Source of the DNA: Acidovorax sp. GW101-3H11
GTDB taxonomy: Bacteria; Pseudomonadota; Gammaproteobacteria; Burkholderiales; Burkholderiaceae_C
DNA: 64,000 nt
Assembly: GCF_001633105.1 (NCBI RefSeq)
Contig: NZ_LUKZ01000001.1
Location: 1 to 64,000 of the forward strand
Reading direction: 5' to 3'
Shown: positions 1-8,028 of the stretch, piece by piece
Numbering within the stretch: position 1 is the first letter of the stretch
Layout of the letters: each line of letters opens with the position of its first letter
Translations under genes and position numbers: made by a program
The notes under the pieces: generated by a model
Database searches by the model: none
What the model saw: the letters and a program-made list of their open reading frames with translations, nothing else
Told to the model about the DNA's origin: nothing

Positions 1-93
1 GGCACCACCGACCACTTCATCGCCATGGCGTTCCTGATCGCTGGAAAGCTCACTCACCTGCCGGGCAGTCCTTTGCAAAAAGCAAGGGCCTGA
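1..93 (+). CDS. C-terminal end of an unidentified protein (partial)
   Basis: Reading frame 1 is open from the first base and stops at TGA 91-93. It gives about 30 residues containing the stretch DHFIAMAFLIAGKLTHLP. The start lies outside the window. I do not recognise the family from so short a tail, and the frame could be non-coding. The next 158 bases to the cpdB stop codon hold a dispersed repeat and no gene. Confidence 0.3.
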   Translation, partial: GTTDHFIAMAFLIAGKLTHLPGSPLQKARA

Positions 94-138
94 CCATGGC
101 TATGGTGGGGAATGTGGCTTTCCACCCGAAACGGAAGA

Positions 139-196
139 GAGCCAAAAAATAGCCGCTACCGCCCGTCCATCAAGCGCTAGCAGCTATCAAAAGAGA
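139..196 (+). repeat. Dispersed ~60 bp repeat, copy 1 (intergenic)
   Basis: This copy carries the blocks GCCAAAAAA, GTCCATCAAGCGCTAG and CAGCTATCAAAAG, in the orientation I call forward (GCC/poly-T end first, AGCTAT end last). It lies between the unknown 5' fragment and the cpdB 3' end. It is one of twelve copies in the window. Confidence 0.7.
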
Positions 197-251
197 AGCA
201 AATCACTCCCACCCGGAGAGACGTTGAGGCGTTGCCCTCTGCAGGCACTGC

Positions 252-2318
252 CTATTTGGACAGGTCCACGGCGTACTTCGACACTCCCTTGCCCGAACCG
301 TCATCGGCCGCCAGCAGCGTCACATTCGCCAGCCCTGCGGCCTGCGCCACGGCCAGCGCATTGGCGCCCGAGCTGAACACCACCGGCCCCGCCACCGTGG
401 CCTTGGCAAAACGCCAGCTCTTGGCTGCGCCATTGGCCGCACGGGTCACCGCCGGGTTCTTGCGGATGTAGTCGATCACCACGTCGCGGTTCGCATCCGG
501 CGCGGCCCAGATGGTGCCCGAGCCATCCAGCTTGTCGATAAAGCTCTTGCCGCTGGTGGCGCGGTAGTTGTTGGTGGCGATCACAAACTCCTGCGCCATG
601 TCGATGGGCTTGCCCAGGTAGCTCAGCTTTTTGATGCGGCCGCCCACGGGCTGCGTCACGTCGATCTCGTACAACACGTCGGCCGTGGTGAACATGTCGA
701 AGTTGTAGCCCGGGAAGCTGCTGATGAGCTGCTGCTCAGTGGTCTTGGCGGGGTCGATCTGGTTGAAGCGCTTGGCGGCGGCCTCCAGCCAGTTCTTGAT
801 GTCGCCACCGTTCACCTTCACCGCATACACCGTGTTGGGGTACAGGTACAGGTCGGCCGCGTTGTTGATGGCCAGCGGGCCCACGGCCACATCGGTGTAG
901 TCGGAACCGCCCTGAAAGCCGCTCTTGAACGGCGCGCTCACCGACAGCACGGGCAGCTGCGCGTACTGCGGCAGGCTGGCCTTGATGTAGGCCGCCACAT
1001 AGGCCTGCTGCGCCTGGTTCACGATCTGGATCGCACCGGGGTCGCCCACATCGGCAAACAGCGTGCTCATGCGGAAGTCGGTCTGGCCGATGGGCGTCTT
1101 CACATACTGGATGGCCGCCTGGTGCTGTGGCTCGATCAGCGGTGCCACGGCAGGGTCTGCATCCACGTACACGTTCGCACCCGCCGCGTTCTTGCTCTGG
1201 ATGTTGCGCAGCTCGCTCTTGCTGGCGGACTTGTTGACCACCCATTTCGCGCCGTCCCACTGCAGTGCGAGCTGCACCACACCCAGCGACTTGCCCCACG
1301 AGCTGGCCATCACGGCAGGCACACCGTTCACGGTGCCCGCCTTGTGGTCTACGCCGGGCAGGTTGAAGCCGGGCGTGGCCGCCGTGTCGGGGAACACGCC
1401 GTGCTGGTGGCCCATCACCATGGCGTCGATGCCCGCCACCTTCGACAGGTGCAGGCCGGGGTTCTCCATGGTGGGCGAATACGCCGCGTTGTCCATGCCG
1501 CCGTGCAGCAGGGCCACCACAATGTCGGCGCCCTTGGCGCGCAGCTCGGGCACATACTTCGTCGCCGCCTCCACCGCGCCTTCGGTGCTCACCTTGCCTT
1601 CCAGGTAGCGCTTGTCCCAGTTCATGATGCCCGGCGTGGTGAAGCCGATCACGCCGATCTTGATGGGCAGCTTCACCTCCTTGCCGTCCGCGCCCTTGGC
1701 GACCAGCGTGCGCTCCAGCACCGTGTAGGGCTGTACCAGGGGCTTCTTGGTCTTGGTGCTGATCACGTTGGCCAGCACCATCGGAAAGCCCGCGCCCGCG
1801 CACTTCTTGCTCGCATCCACGCCATCCACCTCCAGCCCACCGCCCAGCACCTGGTTCAAAAACGGCAGGCCGTAGTTGAACTCGTGGTTACCCAGCGTGC
1901 CCGCATCAAAGCCCAGCGCGCCCATGGCCTTGTACATGGACAGCTGCTGCGTGCAGGGGATGGGGCTGATGGTGGCCTCGTAATCGGCCAGCGCCGTGCC
2001 CTGGATGGTGTCGCCGTTGTCCACCAGCAGCGTGTTGGCAAACTCCTTGCGCGCTGCGCGCACCAGCGTGGCGGTGCGCTCAAAGCCATAGCTCTTGTCC
2101 TCGGCCAGCTTGAAGTAGTCGTAGCTGCGCACGTTGAAGTGCAGGTCGGTGGTCTCCAGCACGGCCAGCGTGGCCGTGGCGCCTGCGTTGGTGCTGGCGT
2201 TGTCGCTGCCGCCGCCGCAGGCGGCCAGCGACGCAGCCAGCGCCACCAGGCCCAGTGCGGCCACGCGGCGCGACACATGCGAAGGAGAAATCAGAAAACC
2301 CTGTGTGCGTTCAGACAT
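252..2318 (-). CDS. cpdB: 2',3'-cyclic-nucleotide 2'-phosphodiesterase / 3'-nucleotidase, lipoprotein form
   Basis: The protein (688 aa) has the metallophosphoesterase signature of the UshA/CpdB family: an ETTDLH metal motif, VDNGDTIQG, GNHEFNYG and GHQHGVFP. The C-terminal half is a 5'-nucleotidase substrate-binding domain. The string NGDTIQGTALADY and the YDYFK segment fit CpdB better than UshA. The enzyme hydrolyses 2',3'-cyclic nucleotides and 3'-nucleotides outside the cytoplasm. The N-terminus has a hydrophobic stretch ending in LAAC, a lipobox, so a lipid anchor is likely where E. coli CpdB is soluble. I chose ATG 2318 because it places the signal about 20 residues in. An in-frame ATG at 2411 would add 31 unlikely residues. 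Shine-Dalgarno support is weak. It is transcribed alone, toward the window start. Confidence 0.9.
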   Translation of the reverse strand: MSERTQGFLISPSHVSRRVAALGLVALAASLAACGGGSDNASTNAGATATLAVLETTDLHFNVRSYDYFKLAEDKSYGFERTATLVRAARKEFANTLLVDNGDTIQGTALADYEATISPIPCTQQLSMYKAMGALGFDAGTLGNHEFNYGLPFLNQVLGGGLEVDGVDASKKCAGAGFPMVLANVISTKTKKPLVQPYTVLERTLVAKGADGKEVKLPIKIGVIGFTTPGIMNWDKRYLEGKVSTEGAVEAATKYVPELRAKGADIVVALLHGGMDNAAYSPTMENPGLHLSKVAGIDAMVMGHQHGVFPDTAATPGFNLPGVDHKAGTVNGVPAVMASSWGKSLGVVQLALQWDGAKWVVNKSASKSELRNIQSKNAAGANVYVDADPAVAPLIEPQHQAAIQYVKTPIGQTDFRMSTLFADVGDPGAIQIVNQAQQAYVAAYIKASLPQYAQLPVLSVSAPFKSGFQGGSDYTDVAVGPLAINNAADLYLYPNTVYAVKVNGGDIKNWLEAAAKRFNQIDPAKTTEQQLISSFPGYNFDMFTTADVLYEIDVTQPVGGRIKKLSYLGKPIDMAQEFVIATNNYRATSGKSFIDKLDGSGTIWAAPDANRDVVIDYIRKNPAVTRAANGAAKSWRFAKATVAGPVVFSSGANALAVAQAAGLANVTLLAADDGSGKGVSKYAVDLSK

Positions 2319-2438
2319 GAACAGTCCCAGTTGAAAACAAGGGACCGAGTGTCTGGGCCGGGTTTGACAGCGGTGTGACGTGGCAAGCTGGCCGCAACAC
2401 CCGCGCCGCATGTGGCGGTCAGCAGGTCTTGCGACGGC

Positions 2439-2660
2439 TCAATCGATGCGGTGCACGTCGCCGTTGTGGGGCGAAGCGCTTTCGTGGAACAGGTCTTCCA
2501 GAAACTGCGCGAGTTCATGCTCTTCCACAAAGTCGGGGATCACGAAGCCTGCTGGCGTGCGCTTGCCGTCGCCGCCCACGCGGTAGGCCTGCCACAGCGC
2601 GCCTTCACGCCGCACTTCGACGATGCGGCCGAACACATTGAAACGGGGGTGCAGGGTCAT
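2439..2660 (-). CDS. Small DUF7661-type protein
   Basis: This is a 73-residue cytoplasmic protein beginning MTLHPRFNVFGRIVEV. It has the pattern of the DUF7661 family: FxVFGR, a VxRxG turn, a KR segment, IPDFV, then an acidic helix ending in LEDLFHE. Its function is unknown. Its ATG overlaps the stop codon of the upstream RidA-family gene (ATGA, 2657-2660), so the two are translationally coupled. I assign the family from memory of its pattern. Nothing suggests a signal peptide or membrane segment. Confidence 0.75.
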   Translation of the reverse strand: MTLHPRFNVFGRIVEVRREGALWQAYRVGGDGKRTPAGFVIPDFVEEHELAQFLEDLFHESASPHNGDVHRID

Positions 2661-3130
2661 GGCGCCACCGAGGCGATCAGGTCCACTTCCACCGTCGCGT
2701 TCTTGGGCAGCTGCAGCACGCCCACCGAGGTGCGCGTGTGCGCCCCGGCGTCGCCCAGCACGGTGAACAGAATGTCCGACGCGCCATCGGCCACCTCGCT
2801 TTGCTGCGTAAAGCTGGGCGCCGACTGCACATACACCGTGATGCGCAGAATGGACTGCACCGCATCGAGCGAACCCAGCGCACGCTGCAGCAGCGCCAGT
2901 GCCCGCATCGCACACACCTTGGCGGCCTTTTGGGCATCAGCGAGCGAGGCCCCAACACCCGCCGCGCCGGTCACGACCACCGTGTCGCCCACCCGCGGGA
3001 TCTGCCCGCTCAGGTAGACATGGTGGCCATCGCGCACCAGCGGCACATAGTTGCCACCGATCTTGATTTCGCCATCGAAGCTGTAGCCCAGGGCCTGGGC
3101 CTGCTGCAGAAAACGTGCGTCGCGGGACAT
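2657..3130 (-). CDS. RidA/YjgF/Rid-family protein
   Basis: This 157-residue protein has the Rid fold pattern: YVPLVRDGHHVYLSGQIPR near the N-terminus, DAQKAAKVCAMRALALL in the middle and a C-terminal VEVDLIA strand. Canonical RidA deaminates reactive enamine/imine intermediates from PLP enzymes, using an arginine in a late RxxV segment. Here the corresponding region reads TSVGVLQLPKNATVEVDL and has no clear catalytic arginine, so it is probably a non-RidA subgroup with another role. The start ATG 3130 has an AGGAG box eight bases upstream. It is flanked upstream by a truncated haemoglobin gene and overlaps the DUF7661 gene downstream by four bases, which suggests a three-gene operon. Confidence 0.85.
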   Translation of the reverse strand: MSRDARFLQQAQALGYSFDGEIKIGGNYVPLVRDGHHVYLSGQIPRVGDTVVVTGAAGVGASLADAQKAAKVCAMRALALLQRALGSLDAVQSILRITVYVQSAPSFTQQSEVADGASDILFTVLGDAGAHTRTSVGVLQLPKNATVEVDLIASVAP

Positions 3131-3208
3131 GAAACTTTGCTCCTTCACTTCACCACCACCAGCGCCCACCGCGCCGGGTGCGCGCCAGCCAAATAAACAA
3201 TGCGGCCG

Positions 3209-3640
3209 TCAGACACCCTTGTTGCGCATCCAGTCCGCCGTGCCCATGAAGCTCTCCTTCAGGCGCGCGCGCAGCTCGGTGGGCACGCCCGTCTCGCCCA
3301 TGGCCTGGTCCATGCAGGCCACCCACTGGTCGCGCTCCTTGATGCCGATGGCAAACGGCATGTGGCGCATGCGCAGGCGCGGGTGGCCGAAGCGGCTTTG
3401 GTAGTGGTCGGGCCCGCCCAGCCAGCCGCACAGGAACCAGAACAGCTTTTGCCGCGCGCTGGCCAGGTCGCTGCCATGGGCGGCGCGCAGCTCGGCGTAG
3501 GCGGGCTCCAGGTCCATGAGGTCATAAAACCGCTCGACCAGCGCATGCACGCGGTCTTCGCCGCCGATCCATTCGAAGGGCGTGGTGGGTGGGGCGGGAG
3601 GGGACGAGGCCTCTGGGGTACTCGATGCTTCAGAATTCAT
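3209..3640 (-). CDS. Group II truncated haemoglobin
   Basis: The protein is 143 aa with a low-complexity N-terminal extension of about 20 residues before the globin domain (PFEWIGGEDRVHALVERFYD). Visible landmarks are Tyr39 at the B10 position, the proximal His93 in PRLRMRHMPFAIG and Trp106 (G8) in DQWVACMDQAM. The last is diagnostic of group II (trHbO). Such proteins bind oxygen or NO at haem and are usually linked to oxidative or nitrosative stress. The ATG at 3640 lies directly next to a dispersed repeat, whose AAAGG sequence may serve as ribosome-binding site. It probably heads an operon with the RidA-family and DUF7661 genes 78 bp downstream. Confidence 0.9.
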   Translation of the reverse strand: MNSEASSTPEASSPPAPPTTPFEWIGGEDRVHALVERFYDLMDLEPAYAELRAAHGSDLASARQKLFWFLCGWLGGPDHYQSRFGHPRLRMRHMPFAIGIKERDQWVACMDQAMGETGVPTELRARLKESFMGTADWMRNKGV

Positions 3641-3645
3641 AAAAA

Positions 3646-3702
3646 AACAGGCCTTTGCGCGCGTCCATCATACCTTTGTAGCTATATTTTTAATAGCAAA
3701 CA
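3646..3702 (+). repeat. Dispersed ~60 bp repeat, copy 2 (intergenic)
   Basis: Forward orientation, with the blocks GGCCTTTGCGCGCGTCCATCA and GCTATATTTTTAATAGC. The last is an inverted pair of GCTAT/ATAGC that recurs at this end of the family. It fills the gap between the haemoglobin gene and the stop of the permease gene. Confidence 0.7.
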
Positions 3703-3715
3703 ACACAACCACCAC

Positions 3716-6235
3716 CTACTCGGCCGCGCGGCGCAAGGTGTCCACCACGGGGCGCAGCAGCACCTCGCGCAGGCCCCACCAGCCTGCCGCCAGCGCCAGC
3801 ACGGCGCCAGCCACGGCACCCGCCAGCGGCACCCAGGGGGCGGCCGTCCAGGTGAAGTCAAACACAAAGCGCGCCAGCGCCCAGCCCACGCCCACCGCCA
3901 CGGCGCTGGCCAAAAAGCCCGCCAGCAGGCCCACGCCCACCAGCTCGGCACGCTGCACCTGGCGCAGCAGGCTGGCGCGGGCGCCCACGGCGCGCATGAT
4001 GGCGTATTCGCGCGCACGCTCCTCGCGCGTGGCCGTGACGGCGGCAAACAGCACCACCAGGCCCGCTGCGAGCGTGAAGGCGAACAGGAATTCCACCGCG
4101 CGGATCACCTGCTCCAGCACACGCTGCACCTGGGCAATGGTGGCGCCCATGTCCACGTTGGTGATGTTGGGGAATTGGCGCACCAGCGCGTTGTCAAAGC
4201 CGTGGGCCTCGGGCGCGCGGTAGGCCGCGAGGAAGGTCACCGGCACGTCTTTCACCGTGGCCACCGGGTACATCACGAAGAAGTTGGCCCGCATGGAACC
4301 CCAGTCCACCTTGCGCAGGCTGGTGATGCGCGCCTCGTTCTGCACGCCGCCCATGTCAAACAGCAGGCGGTCGCCCATCTTCAGGCCCAGGGTTTCGGCA
4401 ATGCCTTCTTCGACGCTGATGGCGCCCTCTTCGCCGGGCGTCCACTGGCCCGCCACCACCTGGTTGTGAGGCGGCGCCTCCACGGCGTTGGAGAGGTTGA
4501 ACTCGCGGTCCACCAGGCGCTTGGCGCGGTCGTCGGTGTAGTCGGCCGGGCCCACGGGCTTGCCATTCACGGCCAGCAGGCGGCCCCGGATCATGGGGTA
4601 CCAGTCGTACTTGGCCACGCCGCTGTCCTTGAGCGTCTGCTGAAACGCATCCGCCTGGTCGGGCATCACGTTGATGACAAAACGGTTGGGCGCATCGGGC
4701 GGTGTGGCCTGGCGCCAACTGCTGATGAGGTCGGTGCGCAGCAGCACCAGTAGCACCAGCGCCAGCAGGCCCACGGCCAGGCTGCTGACCTGCACCACGG
4801 CATAGGCCGGGCGCGCCGAGATCTGCCGCGTGGCCAGCACCAGCCAGCGGGGGGCGGTGCTTTCGTTCACGCTGCGCCGCAGCAGCTTGACCGCCACCCA
4901 CGACAGCCCCGCAAACAGGGCCACGGCCCCGGCAAAACCGCCCACGGCAATCAGGCCCAGCTTGATGTCGCTGCTCACGGCCAGCAGCAGCGCTGCAAAC
5001 CCGGCCACGCCAATGCCCAGCACCGCCAGCGATGCAGGCTTGAGCCCGCCCACATCGCGCCGGATGACGCGCAGCGGCGGCACCTGGGCCAGTTGCAGCA
5101 CGGGCGGCAGGCCAAACGCAAACAGCAGCGTGAGCCCCATGCCCATGCCGAACGCCACGGGCCACAGGCTGGACGCGGGCAGGGCCGACTCCACCAGCCC
5201 CGCGAGCAACAGCACAAACGCGTAGTGCACCGCATAGCCCAGCAGCACACCCAGCGCGCTGGCAAACAGGCCCACCAGCGCGAATTCGGTGGTGTAGGCA
5301 CCGGCAATGGTGCGCTGGCTCTGGCCCAGCACGCGCAGCATGGCCGAGGCATCGAGGTGGTCGGCCGCAAAACCGCGCGCGGCCAGCGCCACGGCCACGG
5401 CCGAGAGCAGCGCGGCCAGCAGGGCTACGAGGCTCAGAAATTTCTGGGCGCGGTCCAGCGTCTGGCGCATTTCGGGGCGGCCGCTTTCGAGCGATTCGAC
5501 ACGCACGCCATGCACCTCGGGCTTCTTGGCTTCGGCCACCGCCCATTCGTTGAAGGCTTTGACGGCAGGCGCGGGGCCTACCACGGCAAAACGGTAGGTC
5601 AGGCGGCTGGCAGGCTGCACCAGGCCGGTGACGGGCAAGTCGCGCTCGTTCAGCATCACGCGCGGCGCAAAACTCATGAAGCCCGCGCCCCGGTCGGGCT
5701 CGATGACGATGATGCGCGCGATGCGCAGTTGTGCATCACCCAGCAGCAGCTTGTCGCCCATGGCGAGGTTGAGCGATTCGAGCAGCGGGGCATCGACCCA
5801 CACCTCCCCCGGTGCGGGGATGTCGCGCGTGGGCTGCTCCAGCGCGCCGGGGGCATCGGCCACCGTGAGGCGGCCGCGCAGCGGGTAGCCGGGCTGCACG
5901 CTCTTGAGCGCCACGAGCTTGCTGGCGCCGCCCTGGGCGTCGCTGGCGCGGCCCATGGTGGGAAAACCCAGCGTGGTCACCGACTGCAATCCAAGTGCCT
6001 TGGCGTGCTCTACAAAAGCGGCGGGGGTGGGGTTGTCGCTGGCCACCACGGCATCGCCACCCAGCAGCTGCAAGGCATCGCGCTGCAGGCCGCCTTGCAG
6101 GCGATCGGCAAAAAAGCCCACGGAGGTGAGCGCGGCCACCGCCAGCGTGACCGCCACGATCAGCAGGCGCAATTCGCCCGCGCGCAGGTCCCGGGCCAGG
6201 GTGCGCCAGCCAAGGCGCAGAAATGACAGGTTCAT
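3716..6235 (-). CDS. FtsX-like ABC transporter permease (YbbP type)
   Basis: This 839-residue inner-membrane protein starts MNLSFLRLGWRTLARDLRAG, followed by a transmembrane helix (LRLLIVAVTLAVAALTSVGF) and a long periplasmic region. Two FtsX-type blocks follow: a first bundle around residues 265-460 and a C-terminal bundle at about 700-830 (FLFAFTLAAGLVVLFAAVTA, then REERAREYAIMRAVGAR). Size and topology match YbbP-like permeases, which usually pair with a YbbA-like ATPase and a lipase. No ATPase gene lies next to it here. The substrate is unknown. The start at 6235 has an AAGGTC element upstream. The gene ends inside the repeat-containing gap before the haemoglobin gene. Confidence 0.88.
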   Translation of the reverse strand: MNLSFLRLGWRTLARDLRAGELRLLIVAVTLAVAALTSVGFFADRLQGGLQRDALQLLGGDAVVASDNPTPAAFVEHAKALGLQSVTTLGFPTMGRASDAQGGASKLVALKSVQPGYPLRGRLTVADAPGALEQPTRDIPAPGEVWVDAPLLESLNLAMGDKLLLGDAQLRIARIIVIEPDRGAGFMSFAPRVMLNERDLPVTGLVQPASRLTYRFAVVGPAPAVKAFNEWAVAEAKKPEVHGVRVESLESGRPEMRQTLDRAQKFLSLVALLAALLSAVAVALAARGFAADHLDASAMLRVLGQSQRTIAGAYTTEFALVGLFASALGVLLGYAVHYAFVLLLAGLVESALPASSLWPVAFGMGMGLTLLFAFGLPPVLQLAQVPPLRVIRRDVGGLKPASLAVLGIGVAGFAALLLAVSSDIKLGLIAVGGFAGAVALFAGLSWVAVKLLRRSVNESTAPRWLVLATRQISARPAYAVVQVSSLAVGLLALVLLVLLRTDLISSWRQATPPDAPNRFVINVMPDQADAFQQTLKDSGVAKYDWYPMIRGRLLAVNGKPVGPADYTDDRAKRLVDREFNLSNAVEAPPHNQVVAGQWTPGEEGAISVEEGIAETLGLKMGDRLLFDMGGVQNEARITSLRKVDWGSMRANFFVMYPVATVKDVPVTFLAAYRAPEAHGFDNALVRQFPNITNVDMGATIAQVQRVLEQVIRAVEFLFAFTLAAGLVVLFAAVTATREERAREYAIMRAVGARASLLRQVQRAELVGVGLLAGFLASAVAVGVGWALARFVFDFTWTAAPWVPLAGAVAGAVLALAAGWWGLREVLLRPVVDTLRRAAE

Positions 6236-6298
6236 GGCATGGGACCTTAGCGCAAAGCGAACGGGCTGGCGGGCTGTGGGGTGTTTGGGCGGGGCTTG

Positions 6299-7981
6299 TT
6301 ACGGGGCGCGGACTGCGGGGGCAGACGCCACATTGCTGCCGCTGGCCTCGGGCTCCACCTGGGCGGTCTGCAGCCGCTGCTCCAGCGCCTGCAGCACCGG
6401 GGTGATTTGCTTGCCCACGCGGATCTGCGGGTTGGAGAAGCCATCGGCCTTGCCCGCCGCCACCTCGCGCTGCTGGATCAGTGGCACGGCCTTGGCAAAC
6501 GCCTCGGTGAACGAATGGGTCTGGCGCAGCTGCTCGTGGAACACCGCGCGGCCAAAAAAGGTCAGCTCCGACAACCTGCCGCAGCCATACGAGGTGTGCG
6601 TGGCGTCGGCGGCCGTCATGATGAGCGTGCTGTCGGTGGCCAGGGGTTCGATCCAGCCACCCGAGAAGCAGGCCGACACCGCAATCACCCGGTTGCGGAT
6701 GCCCGCTGCGTCCAGCGCGGCGCGCAGCATCTCGGGCGTGGCGGGTGCCACCTGCAGCGGCCAGTGCGAGGCCGCCAGCGCGTGGTCGCGTGCACCGTGC
6801 GAGGTGAGGTACACCACCAGCAGGTCGTGCTCGCGGTCCATGCGGGCTGCCAGCGCAGTGATGGCCCGCTGCAGGTTCTCGGGCGTGGCCCAGGCGTGGG
6901 TGTCGGCCGTCTCGGCGTGGTTGAGCAGGTGCAGTACCCGGCCCCGGGCGTCAAAACGCTCCTGCAGCAAGCTGCTGACCATGGTGCTTTCGCGGCGGAA
7001 TACGTTTTCGTCGGCATAGGGGGCGAACACCAGCCCATAGACATCGACCACCCCGGGGCGCTGGGGCGCGAGCGCATCCACCTGCTGTTGCCATAGTGTT
7101 TGCTGCTCTTCAAACATCGCCTGGGTCAGCGCCAGCGGCACAGGCTCGGGCGCCTGCGCCTCATCAGCAGCTGCAGCCGTCTCTGCAGACGCATCGGCCA
7201 GGGCCTGCACATCCGGCTCCCAGGGCTGGTCCTGGAACTGCCACATGCCCACCCCGATCACCATCGCCATGGCCACCGAAAACGCCGCCGTGCGCCAACG
7301 CGACTGGATGAAGCGTGCACTCACCACCACCAGCGTGGCCAGCACCCACAGCATGAGCACCCCATAGGCCACCCAGAAAACGATGGCCGCCACCGTGCCA
7401 TCCCACAGGCCGGGCCGGTGCACGGCCGTGGCCATCAGGGCATACAGCACCAGCAAGGGCGCGAGTGGGGCCCAGGCCGTCAACACATACCAGGCGGCCA
7501 AGCCCCCCGTGGGCGCAGGCACACCCGCCGACGCCACCGCATCCGGGCTGGCAGCGGCACGCTGGGCCGGTGCCATGGCCCACCAGGCCAGCCACAGCAG
7601 CACCAGGCCACTCCACATCGGCGTGAGCCAGCCGCGCAGGTTGAACTGCGCAGGCCCCACCACTTCCAGCCGCGAGGCGGCCACCAGCAAGCCCGCACTG
7701 ACCAGCGACAACACCAGCAACTGCCAGGGCGTGGGCGCTGCGGCGGCCGTGCGGGGCGGCAGGAACAGCGCGGTACGCAGGCCCTCGCGCATCCAGCCCC
7801 ACAGCGACAAACCTTCGGCAGCAGCATTCGCAGCCTCCGGGGCCGGTGGCTGCTGCGCGGGGTCTTGCTGTAGACGATTCAGCGGGACTTCCACCTTGGA
7901 ATGGGTGTCGGCAAGCTCGGGCCCCCACTGGCTGGGCAAGGTATCGGCCCAGGTGCTGCTGCTGGCGTTCAGGTCTTTCAT
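6299..7981 (-). CDS. Membrane-anchored peptidase C13 (legumain/caspase-like) protein
   Basis: This is a 560-residue protein. The N-terminal half has about four transmembrane helices (near residues 85-102, 120-137, 165-185 and 195-222, with another near 232-247). The C-terminal half (about 300-530) is a clan CD cysteine peptidase domain. The catalytic dyad is visible as His395 in VVYLTSHGARDH and Cys438 in IAVSACFSGGW, the C13 pattern of a hydrophobic strand followed by SHG and then ACFSGG. Later motifs SLIMTAADATHTSYGCG-like and ELTFFGRAVF also fit. The substrate and physiological role of bacterial C13 proteins are largely unknown. The topology places the peptidase domain on one side of the inner membrane, probably periplasmic. 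It sits between the permease and fdhD with no close coupling, and the ribosome-binding site is weak. Confidence 0.85.
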   Translation of the reverse strand: MKDLNASSSTWADTLPSQWGPELADTHSKVEVPLNRLQQDPAQQPPAPEAANAAAEGLSLWGWMREGLRTALFLPPRTAAAAPTPWQLLVLSLVSAGLLVAASRLEVVGPAQFNLRGWLTPMWSGLVLLWLAWWAMAPAQRAAASPDAVASAGVPAPTGGLAAWYVLTAWAPLAPLLVLYALMATAVHRPGLWDGTVAAIVFWVAYGVLMLWVLATLVVVSARFIQSRWRTAAFSVAMAMVIGVGMWQFQDQPWEPDVQALADASAETAAAADEAQAPEPVPLALTQAMFEEQQTLWQQQVDALAPQRPGVVDVYGLVFAPYADENVFRRESTMVSSLLQERFDARGRVLHLLNHAETADTHAWATPENLQRAITALAARMDREHDLLVVYLTSHGARDHALAASHWPLQVAPATPEMLRAALDAAGIRNRVIAVSACFSGGWIEPLATDSTLIMTAADATHTSYGCGRLSELTFFGRAVFHEQLRQTHSFTEAFAKAVPLIQQREVAAGKADGFSNPQIRVGKQITPVLQALEQRLQTAQVEPEASGSNVASAPAVRAP

Positions 7982-8028
7982 GCGCGGATCATGCCATTGG
8001 GGAGTGACGGATCAGGCACCAAGCCAGG

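Noticed and set aside
1122-2378. 418-residue plus-strand frame opposite cpdB
   Set aside because: Antisense to a gene with clear phosphoesterase motifs; no domain.
2291-2530. Short frames between cpdB and the DUF7661 gene
   Set aside because: They overlap the start and end of real genes and have no motif or ribosome-binding site.
3200-4753. 517-residue plus-strand frame across the haemoglobin and permease genes
   Set aside because: It crosses the 3' parts of two real genes and an intergenic repeat; His/Gln-rich composition typical of a shadow frame.
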